Shown here: piece after piece, positions 53,966 through 62,000 of the stretch
How the letters are laid out: every line of letters starts with the position of its first letter
Position numbering within the stretch: the stretch's first letter is position 1
Assembly (NCBI RefSeq): GCF_000003815.2
Contig: NC_049995.1
Coordinates: 923,375 to 985,374, forward strand
Direction of reading: 5' to 3'
Source: Branchiostoma floridae
Taxonomy: Eukaryota > Chordata > Leptocardii > Amphioxiformes > Branchiostomatidae
Length of the DNA: 62,000 bases
Program-made: the position numbers and the translations under genes
The notes under the pieces: generated by a model
What the model saw: only the letters and a program-made list of their open reading frames with translations
What the model was told of the DNA's origin: nothing
Databases searched by the model: none

Positions 53966-54083
53966 CTACATCGACGACGATATAACCTATATTATCTATG
54001 CATTGTGATGGTCACTTTTAATAAACATACATGTGTCATACTTCTATTGAGTTATATCGTTTACTACTTAAGAATAATAGTGG

Positions 54084-54290
54084 CGTCGGGCGTGGCGTAA
54101 CTGGTAGAGCGTTCAGCTCGGCTCGGAATCTAGAGGTTCTGAGTTCGATCCCCGCCGTGCCCCCGACGATGTGCCCTTGGGAAAGGCACTTTACACGACC
54201 TTCCTCACTTCACCCAGGTGTAAAAATGGGTACCTGACTTCGGTCGGGGAGGTAAAAGACTACCTTTACCTTCTGTCTGTACCGTGTATG
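54084..54290 (+). mobile_element. tRNA-derived SINE
   Basis: Box A GTGGCGTAACTGGTAGAGCG, box B GAGTTCGATCCC, the domain ATGTGCCCTTGGGAAAGGCA and CAGGTGTAAAAATGGGTACC with a pyrimidine-rich 3' part. Good copy of the subfamily also at 24782. Confidence 0.85.
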
Positions 54291-54635
54291 TGGCACTGTT
54301 AACATAGGTTACAAAACTTGAGTGCAGGGCCACATTGTCCTCGTCTGTCCAAGGACTGATAAAAGCTCCTTGGTCTGTCCAAGAGCAAAATAGAAAAAAA
54401 AAAATAGTACTTACCGGTAAATGCAACTGTGTGACCTAATAGGCTTAATAGATACCTAGTAATGTCCTACGTATCCTGAATACCTATGCTACAAAGGATA
54501 AAAAACATGCAGGGCAAACGGTACTAAAACTGGGAATTGTGCTGCAGTACCAGTTACAGCCGCCCGGTCCCAAATCGAACTTGACATATGCAGAAGCACA
54601 CATAGAAAAACGTACACACAGGCATATGGAGGTAC
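54291..54635. other. Non-coding stretch
   Basis: No gene; contains ACAAGAGCCAAGG-like inverted CTTGGTCTGTCCAAG near 54350-54385. Confidence 0.4.
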
Positions 54636-54715
54636 ACACACATACACACACACACACACACATACACACACACACACACACACCGAGAGAGAGAGAGAGA
54701 GACACACACACACAA

Positions 54716-54754
<39 letters not shown>

Positions 54755-54830
54755 GAGAGAGAGACACACACACACACAAACGCACACACACGCACACACA
54801 CGCACACACACGCACACAAACACACACTTC
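54636..54830. repeat. CA/GA compound microsatellite
   Basis: CA runs with two GAGAGA blocks each preceded by CACACCGAGAGA, an internal duplication of about 65 bp. Confidence 0.95.
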
Positions 54831-55447
54831 CATATTGAAGGAAATGGCAACCTGCGGTATAAAACGTTGGTATTCGGGACAGAGTAGTAAAAAGAAATGC
54901 ATACAAACAGAGTAAACAGATGAGAACAGGGATTCTGCTATTCAAAACAAAAGGCTTGATATCGAAAGAAGAATAGTTTAACATGTTGGTAGCTACGCAA
55001 AAGAGATAAATTAAGCCGGAACATTTTTCATTTGCTAATGTTCTACAAAATAATTAACAGTAGCAGACAAATGTAATTCATATTCCGCTGCCTCCCATGT
55101 GCACTACTTACATGTTTTCGTATTAATAGGCAATCTTATATCCACCAATTTGTATTTTTTAATTAGAAGCACCTTCATTGCACGTGCACTTGATTTTAAG
55201 TTAACGTCTGTCTCATGTAGATATTAGGTTGCCATACCGTACTCAAACTGAATACCTTTAAACAATCTCCAGTAAGTGAGTTATTGACAAACGCGTTCTT
55301 GTGCGAGGCTTGAGTATTTCTGTACCAGTGCCTTAAAAATGGCCTTTACTAAGCAGAGCTCTTACTCGTACACCCACCGCTGTTTGATTTCAACCACATA
55401 ATAAACGTTACTTGTGGTGCGGATAGTGCGAATAGCAACTTTTTATG
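54831..55447. other. AT-rich intergenic DNA
   Basis: No gene recognised. Confidence 0.5.
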
Positions 55448-55690
55448 TGGCGTCGGCGTTGGGCAATGGTTGGTTGTTTGTCCCAGAACCTGTGTACAGG
55501 ATTCGAACCCATTTGATGTTGTGCCCTTGGGAAAGGCATTCACACGACTTTCCTCACTTTCCTCAGGTAACAATCAGCACCTAGCATTGGTTAGGGACAC
55601 CTCTCGAATAGGGCGTTAAATTGAGGTCCTGTGTTGGATTTTAGGACAACCACACTATGTAAACGAACCCACCATGCTTACCAAAATGTG
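55448..55690 (+). mobile_element. tRNA-derived SINE, diverged head
   Basis: Box-B-like GGATTCGAACCC, the domain TTGTGCCCTTGGGAAAGGCA and the 3' body with CTCGAATAGGGCGTTAAATT. The tRNA-like head is partly lost. Confidence 0.8.
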
Positions 55691-55831
55691 ACAGTGGGTC
55701 AAATTAATCTTTCCGGATGTGCAGCTTGTACCTTTCATCACTAGTACAAACCTGGTGTTTTATGCCATGAGACGGTTTCCCTTCAATACAAACGAACTAA
55801 CAAGTTACCACCAGCGTATCAAGCTGAATTG

Positions 55832-56050
55832 ACACTAGTTCACCTTTATCTGTTGAGTAATCTATATCTGCTGTTTTCCAAACAGGGTATTTGGGCACAT
55901 CAAGCCGACAAGTGGTACATGTAGTTTTAAACTGCTATACTGCAAATATTCCAATTTGAAACCAACGTCCAACGACGCGATGTCCCCAAATGCCCTGTTT
56001 TTAAAACAACGGATATAGGTCACCCAACGAATAAAGGTGAACTAGTGTTA
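55832..56050. mobile_element. MITE family M205, copy 2
   Basis: ACACTAGTTCACCTTTATC at the left and GATAAAGGTGAACTAGTGTT-like inverse at the right (56030-56049), with AACAGGGTATTTGGG paired inside to CCCAAATGCCCTGTTT. About 219 bp. Confidence 0.8.
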
Positions 56051-56179
56051 CGACGCTTTACAATTCCTCACCTGGGTGGGTTTTTTTCCTCTCGAAAGAA
56101 TCGTCACAAGTCTTACCTTATATAGGTCGACGGGGCGTCAATTTCAAACTTCTGCACATCCCGACTTTCCTTGAATATG
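56051..56179. other. Spacer
   Basis: No feature. Confidence 0.4.
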
Positions 56180-56350
56180 TCCCTGTAGCTCAATTGGTAG
56201 CGGCTTCACAGTTGAGTTCCAATTGGTTGTTAAATGCGAGACTCCGGTTCGTCTGCGGGGAAGGGTATATCCTACATCCGTCTTTTGGAAGGGACGTCAC
56301 CATTTCTCTATCAAATGGGAGTTCCATGTTTCCAGACATGTAACAGCCTC
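56180..56350 (+). mobile_element. tRNA-derived SINE, second family
   Basis: Head CCCTGTAGCTCAATTGGTAG (box A) and ACTCCGGTTCGTC (box-B-like), then a different body with CCGTCTTTTGGAAGGGACGT and ATGTAACAGCC. The first 75 bases resemble a tRNA, but the cloverleaf is broken and the body marks it as a SINE. Confidence 0.65.
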
Positions 56351-56737
56351 ATTCTACTCAGATGGTTTCAGATGGGGACGCACAATAAGGTGAATCTCTG
56401 CCCATATTGACGGTTCGAAATTTCCAGCGCGGCATATTGCTGACAGAGATTTGACCCGCTGTCGGGCGGATGTTGTCGCATAGAGAGCGGCGTACACCGG
56501 GGGCTCTCACTCATACTAGTTCGGCGGGGAGAATCGTTTTATGCTCTCATCAGGGTTATGGCGCTTCCGATTCAAATAGGAAAGAGGAGGGCATTGTTAG
56601 CGGTAGGGGAGGGGCGTTCTACACACTGAATCTCACTTGTCATAACGACTAGATGACTGCAATATTGTTTGAACTGAAGTTTGGCAGGAGGAAGACAGTA
56701 GCTCTGGGAATGTGTACTAGACGACAACATATAACAC
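56351..56737. other. Non-coding stretch
   Basis: No gene recognised. Confidence 0.45.
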
Positions 56738-56984
56738 ATATCATCATCATCATCATCATCGGTCGACGTGATCAAATGTAGACATGTTCGCACATGTCTA
56801 CACACGACGGGGTTATACCGCCCCTTACGGGGTGACATACCCTTTCGTAGGCTAATTACAAGACGGGGATGCGCCAGGTCTCCCGTCCGGGTGAATGATG
56901 TAATTCACCATGTGGCTGATACGAGACAGAGGTTCGCCAGGCCTCCATCCGGGTGATTTGAAGTGAATCACCAACTCCCGACAG
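56738..56984 (-). repeat. SINE 3' extension with internal duplication and GAT tail
   Basis: Between the ATC run (56738-56760) and the SINE body lie two imperfect copies of about 70 bp (GCGCCAGGTCTCCCGTCCGG and TTCGCCAGGCCTCCATCCGG, each followed by GTGA...TTCACC). On the minus strand the ATC run reads as a GAT tail. Confidence 0.6.
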
Positions 56985-57247
56985 AAGGATTTGCACCAAC
57001 GCACACCGCACCATCGCACGTGTGGGGGTTCTTTAACGTGCATGGGGTATGGCTCTCCCCATACACGGGACCTTCATTTAACGTCCTATCCGAGGGACGA
57101 CTCATTTTTCACTTGAGTAAAGTGAGGAATGTCGTGTAAAGTGCCTTTCCCAAGGGCACAAGACCGGCAACACGGTAGGCGGATTCGAACCGGCGACCTC
57201 TCGATCACGGGCCGAATACAATACCACTGTGCTACGCGGCCCCACGG
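56985..57247 (-). mobile_element. tRNA-derived SINE (minus), well preserved
   Basis: Minus-strand head GGGGCCGCGTAGCACAGTGG, box B CCGGTTCGAATCC, the domain GTCTTGTGCCCTTGGGAAAG, then CTCGGATAGGACGTTAAATG and CACGTGCGATGGTGCGGTG. One of the best copies of the family. Confidence 0.88.
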
Positions 57248-57639
57248 AACACATATAAATACAACATGTACATCGAATTCCATAAAAGAAGCAGAATTTT
57301 AAGTCGCCAGCTATATTAGAAGCAGTGTCTGGCAACTTGTATACATGGTAGAGATATTGCTTGTAAGTAAAAATTCTAAGGAAGAAATCCACTATTTTGA
57401 ATAACGGTAATGGTACCAAAGTTATACATACTTCTCTATTATATAGAAAACATGATGTTGATAACAGTATGCTTACTTGCTTATGCTGCATAAGGAATGT
57501 ACAATAGAGTTCTATTTCAAATACAGTTATATATATGAATAACTGGACATGATGATATCATATAGTAACTCTCTTTATATGTTGTGATATCATGCAGGTA
57601 TAAAGCTGGAATTCTATTTCATTAAGCGGAAGTTAAGAT
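57248..57639. other. AT-rich spacer
   Basis: No gene. Frames running out of the SINE are artefacts. Confidence 0.45.
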
Positions 57640-58280
57640 ATCAAATATGTAAATTAACTCCCAATTTACATAATTTTCACTCCATTATGTACATTTCTGT
57701 CTTAGCTACGTACATATTAAATATAATGGAAAGCGGTGGTTCCTTTGTTCAGTTATTCTTGAAAGATTTTGACAAAAGCTCCATTGCAGTTCTACGGCAT
57801 GATTCTAGGGGGCGCAAACGTACACTACTTCTTCTTTGTGTTACAGGCTATTTGCCGCCAAGAAATCAAGACCACAGCATGTCCGGGTCAAAAGATTTTT
57901 TAAAAAGTTCTGCTGCAGTACCAAGATTACATAAAAGAGGGCTCAGAATTGACCTTGACCTTTCTCTTCCAAGCACATGCCCACATATCAAATATCATGG
58001 ACAGGCGACAGTATAATTCCGGACAAACCTTGATAATTTCAAAACAGATTGACCAGATGAACTAATATTTGTAGGTATGATATATTACAAGACAGAGAAT
58101 ACGTAGGTTGCAATTAGATGTCTCCACGAAGAAAGGTCTGCAGAATTCTGGCTCAGGGTCCCTCAGAGTTCTAGGTTCTTGAGTTATGCTGACTACAAAA
58201 TTCCGGAAACACAAAGACACAGACAACCCCGAATCTATATATCCAGTTTTCATGGAGATAAGAGATAACTAGCTAAAGTT
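57640..58280 (+). repeat. R1 family, long copy
   Basis: Same order of blocks as 32520-32970: ATGTAAATTAACTCCC, CATTATGTACATTTCTGTC, ACAGCATGTCCGGGTCAAAA, GTTCTGCTGCAGTACCA and TTTCATGGAGATAAGAGATA. Confidence 0.65.
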
Positions 58281-59029
58281 CGGACTCCGATTGTTGTTGC
58301 TCACTGGAATACACGCTGCTAGAAAGGATTGTAGTCTCTGGATCCACTGATTGTACTTAAGCTTGTTGAGGGGTTTGAGAGATTTCCCGACACAATGAAC
58401 CTGCAAATACGGTAGAGGTTGTTATGGTTACAGGAATATTAGGTCTTTAGATGGCTGAACCTGTGTATAAGACTATGATCGTTTTTCACTCTTTACCTCT
58501 TTATATATCCCTCTCACTTCCGCCTACACGGCACCTCTACCGACGGGGACCGACCAGGAATGACGGGTGGGGAATAACAATCACGTCCGTGCATTGTGGC
58601 AGGGGAGGTTCACTAACTGTACATTGTCTGAGCCAGCGGTACAGCTAGGAAACCCAGCACAGAATCTCTGAACTCGAGACCTATAGATACCTAAACATAT
58701 GACTTAGAAGACGACAAAATACAAAAAAAGGAAGAAAATCTTTATATCTTTATCTCTCTGAAATTTGTTGAGTATCTTTCGAACCCCGCAGTGACGCAAG
58801 CTTGACGCAAGTGCAGTTAGAGTGCACCTTTATCGATGTCACTGACCAACATGTAGGGCAGTCCAACTCTCTATGGGTTATACCACATTACATTCAGAAA
58901 GGGTTGTCGGTCTGTAATGCTGCAGTAGTAAAAAAAATCACCATTTTCTTCAGGGCCTCAGTATTACCCACAAGTCAAAACTCATACAAATCCATCAAAA
59001 ATCAATCTTGAGTTATAATTATACGTGCG
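58281..59029. other. Non-coding stretch
   Basis: No gene. A 69-codon frame at 58802 runs towards the retroelement but does not match it. Confidence 0.45.
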
Positions 59030-59419
59030 AACCAAGAGCAGCACCTCCGACCGAGATTTGCTTCAAATGTCCCGAACTGTCCAAATTCTCAGTCAAGCGC
59101 CACTAAACTAGTCTCGGACCTGGGTTGGGATACACTCAAAAATAGAAGAACAGCAAACAGACTCACCATTCTCCAGAAATCTAGACAAAATCTCCTAGCC
59201 CTACCGGTGGATTACTACTTGCAGCCGAACCCAGGGCAATCTAGACATAATCACCCAAACTCATACAAACCCATTAAGACTAATAAAGACTGTCTCAAAC
59301 ATTCATATTTCCCAAGAACCACTATCGATTGGAATACCCTACCATACTCAACCACCCTTCAAGCTAATCCCGTTAAGTTTAAGGAAGAGGTTTTGCAACA
59401 CCTGATGAACGGCCAATAA
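59030..59419 (+). pseudogene. Non-LTR reverse transcriptase, C-terminal end
   Basis: Shares SKLVSDLGWDTLKNRRTANR-type sequence (here TKLVSDLGWDTLKNRRTANR) with the copy at 34541-35530, then completes the C-terminus missing there: SYFPRTTIDWNTLPYS and VKFKEEVLQHLMNGQ before the stop. The FxPRTxxxWNxLP motif is the usual end of jockey/CR1-type ORF2. Strongly 5'-truncated, as expected from incomplete reverse transcription. Confidence 0.88.
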
Positions 59420-60297
59420 ACAGCAGTACTACGCCCTGGATGGTTTGCCCCAACACAAATTAGGGGTGTTATCCAGTAACCGAACAAGAACAAGAGGTGA
59501 ACCTTCCCTCCGGAGGTAATGATTAACAGTCGTGGCGCGTACACGTCAGAACTAGCTCAAACACCGCCTTTAATGCACCTGGATTATGGCGTCGTAATAC
59601 CGTCTTAAATGCATCGTTTGATACACGCTGCATACAAATTCTCACCAAATGTCGCATGAAATACGATTGATTGCTACACCGTGATTGAACACATTGTGTT
59701 GTGCTGTTAATATACGGGCTTTGGGATTTAAGTTTGTATCAAACTCTATAGTATCACCCGACATAAAAAAAAAAAAATGGCCCTTGGCCGGACAGCATGA
59801 CAGAAGTATGCCTTTCAAGAAACGCAGGACGAGTTTCTTGCCTTCATGTAAACTTAGCTAATATTTAACGTTAGTAGGTGTATGATATGTTTCCGTAGTA
59901 ACATACACAGCAGCTGATACACAGCGACTGATTGTGCCCCACAAAGTCCATATCTAATGCCTTAGTTAAATAGGGAACTTGGTTTTCTGTATTTGCTTTC
60001 ATTTGGTTTTTGATTAATTGTATGATTTTGACTAATTTCATTATGATATGTAGATCATGTTTAGTTTTGTCTAATTCCAGTTTCTGATGTTAAGATCAAT
60101 TGTAACGTTGTGATGATCACTTGGTTTATTATTGTTTGATGTATAGTCTTCATATCCATATAATTGTATTATGATTTGTAAATTTTGACGGGGGAAGAGT
60201 TTGTATAATCCACATGGCTTCCCCCCCCCCCCCTCCTGCACGTTCTGCTGTTTTCTATAATTTTCGGTATGTTATCATTTTGTAAAGTGCAAAATTA

Positions 60298-60327
<30 letters not shown>
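59420..60327 (+). mobile_element. 3' untranslated region and AATC tail of the same element
   Basis: About 870 bases between the ORF2 stop and a run of AATC (60297-60327), with no other feature except a poly-C tract (60220-60232). The microsatellite tail is the expected terminus of a CR1/jockey-type element. Smaller insertions in the middle are possible. Confidence 0.6.
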
Positions 60328-60328
<1 letters not shown>

Positions 60329-60654
60329 CAAACTTTCTCCCGCTAGCCTTGCCCACACTTCTGAGATGCACCGAATTTAAAGGTCTCTAAAATACATTGT
60401 TGTGGTGTGAATTCTATTTTTATCACAGTGTTGATTTGATTATATGGATGACATCTTGCGCGCATAAATATTCGGCCGTTTCTAAGGAAAAAGTTTGAAG
60501 TATACTGTAAATCGTACAAAGAGGTTTGACAGATTTTAATGTTGATCTTACTAAAAGATAGACTAATAGTTCAGCTGTTACCCGATTTAACACACACGGC
60601 AACCAGTAAAGTCATGTGCTCCCATCTGACATATCACAAGGCCATTAGAACATT
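60328..60654. other. Non-coding, repeat fragment
   Basis: 60425-60480 (GATTTGATTATATGGATGAC) is the same dispersed fragment as at 26694 and 21297. No gene. Confidence 0.4.
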
Positions 60655-60810
60655 TATAATTTTTTGTAAAAGCAGAAATGTTCACGATGGTCTTATGTTT
60701 GCGGTTTTCGCGAGGCAGTCTTTTCGCCAACTTAAAACCACCGCAAACATTCCACTTTCCCGCTAACACGAAATTAAATCCCCGCGAACTTAAATGCTGT
60801 ATTAGTATCT
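60655..60810. mobile_element. MITE, CTGTAAATGCA family, copy 2 (decayed)
   Basis: TTGTAAAAGCAGAAATGTTC at the left and CGCGAACTTAAATGCTGTAT at the right, with the interior AAAACCACCGCAAACATTCC, as at 29355. Shorter and more diverged. Confidence 0.7.
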
Positions 60811-61134
60811 GACAGCTCCGTAGATTTTCTTTCGACGCAGATACGAAAACTCGCGAACCTTCGGCGAGAATTAGTGAAACATATTTCAAATCTGTCGGCA
60901 AAGATGCTCGCTGCCATCTTGGAATTCTGACGTTTCCCAACTTTCTTGTTTCAGGTCTACAGGCAGGACTAGCGACAGTCCCAAGTCTGCAGTACCGTCA
61001 CGAATCACTATTCGGCGCCTCTGTACCTCCGGAAAAATTGTTTGACACCGAAACCCCAATCATGGAAGTCAATCTTCACTTAAAACGATCACTCTGGTAT
61101 AACATACTGTAAGCTATTAGATAATGGTAAAGAA
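60811..61134. other. Non-coding stretch
   Basis: No gene. A minus-strand frame at 60587-60940 crosses the MITE and is unsupported. Confidence 0.45.
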
Positions 61135-61342
61135 AACGCTAATTCACCTTTATCCGCGGGGTAACCTATATCCGTTGTATTAAAAAAACATGGAATTTTG
61201 GGACGGACGGGGGTTTTAAACTGCAATATTTTCAAAATGTTGTAATTTGAAACCACCGTCAACCGACTTGATATCCCTAAATACCAATGTCTTTAAATAC
61301 AACGAATATAGGTTACCCCGCGGAGAACTGAACAAGCGTTCA
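61135..61342. mobile_element. MITE family M205, copy 3
   Basis: ACGCTAATTCACCTTTATCC and GCGGGGTAACCTATATCCGT at the left, with the inverse ACGAATATAGGTTACCCCGC and AAGCGTT at the right. Best preserved inner TIR of the three. Confidence 0.82.
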
Positions 61343-61504
61343 CTTCCTTTCATAACAACTTAGATTACACTATATAGCGCGAACCTGTCTGCAGTTGCAG
61401 ATACTCATTTCTATACCATCAGATTTACATAACTTAGCATCATTATAGTATACATTGGCGATATAATGTTTAGGTAGACTTCCAGTACTGTCCCTGTGTG
61501 AAGT

Positions 61505-61896
61505 CCAGGGGTGCCTAAGCATTTGCACGAACCCTATGAGATTCGTACGAACATTATGTGATACGCACGAATCACTATGTGAAAACGCACGAACAACTAT
61601 GCATATGTGAAAACGCACGAACCTTATGAAAAACACATGAATCACTATGCGAAAACGTACGAACCTTATGCGATTTGCACGAACCTTATGCAAAACCGGC
61701 CGACCACCGCCGGGACACGTGACATTACGTCATTCGCATAAGGTTTGTGCAAAATTACATAAGGTTCGTGCGTTTTCGCATCTATAGTGATTCGTGTGAT
61801 TTTCATAAGGTTCGTGCGTTTTCGTATAGTGATTCGTGCGTATCCCATAATGTTGGTACGATCTCATACGGTTTGTTCAAGTAGGCATCCCTAAAG
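61505..61896. mobile_element. Foldback element of GCACGAACCTTATG units
   Basis: Ends AGGGGTGCCTA and inverse TAGGCATCCCT. Each arm is an array of about 20-25 bp units alternating ACGCACGAATCACTATG and ACGCACGAACCTTATG, the right arm being the inverse of the left. The centre near 61700-61730 is unique. The ends resemble hAT termini, but no clean 8-bp duplication is seen. Confidence 0.8.
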
Positions 61897-62000
61897 TCAA
61901 CGTTTGAGAAAATCCTTCTGGATTCATCCTTATGCTTATTATTGTCATCACGTTCAAACGATCATTTAGATAACCACGAAATGAAATTCCATTAAGCACA

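Noticed and set aside
54484-54984. 166-codon Cys/Val-rich minus frame and overlapping frames
   Set aside because: Translation of the CA/GA microsatellite.
56180-56265. Possible stand-alone tRNA gene
   Set aside because: Box A and B are present, but the anticodon arm does not fold properly and the following body belongs to a SINE.

Overview
This window is animal nuclear DNA, most likely from a cephalochordate (amphioxus, Branchiostoma). I infer this from long AT-rich intergenic DNA without operons, GT-AG splice junctions, many microsatellites, tRNA-headed SINEs, jockey/CR1-like non-LTR retrotransposon remnants, and a very dense set of small inverted-repeat (MITE-like) transposons. The species is not proven. 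Three runs of N (12161-12733, 37206-37362, 51946-52320) show it is a draft assembly. There are no bacterial genes, CRISPR arrays, rRNAs or convincing stand-alone tRNA genes.

Host coding sequence is sparse. The best supported lies on the minus strand at 24016-25350: a start exon and a second exon joined by good splice sites in matching phase, encoding three copies of a roughly 32-residue Ser/Pro-rich repeat. Just upstream are two further minus-strand exon candidates (25750-25959 and 26026-26169). Weaker single-exon candidates sit near 4330-4590, 7125-7238, 12971-13168 and 20761-20826. Two tandem-repeat arrays (51-bp unit at 36600-37990, 30-bp unit at 45690-47180) carry long open frames; the second could encode a decapeptide-repeat protein, the first is probably only a minisatellite.

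Most of the window is mobile DNA. Left part (0-10 kb): CA repeats, a family with GGCCACAGCAAGT ends, and a 35-bp minisatellite. 11.7-14.5 kb: a 2.8-kb segment bounded by inverted repeats and a TAA duplication, with promoter-like DNA inside. 15-20 kb: a TA cruciform, a hammerhead-like hairpin, two non-LTR 3' ends and a foldback element. 22-24 kb: a mariner-like MITE and a 50-bp minisatellite. 24-26 kb: the genic island. 27-41 kb: many MITEs, including a hAT-like element with a perfect 8-bp target duplication, a nested insertion, a truncated reverse transcriptase and the 51-bp array. 41-48 kb: SINEs and the 30-bp array. 48-62 kb: SINEs, GT/CA repeats, two more hammerhead-like modules, a second hAT-like element of exactly the same length as the first, the 3' end of a second copy of the same non-LTR family, and foldback elements.

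The most interesting structures are four dispersed modules that resemble hammerhead ribozyme cores (CTGANGA, a covarying stem II, GAAAC); two of them sit between long inverted arms. Penelope-like retroelements are known to carry hammerhead motifs, so these may be their derivatives, though an extra nucleotide in the core makes catalysis uncertain.
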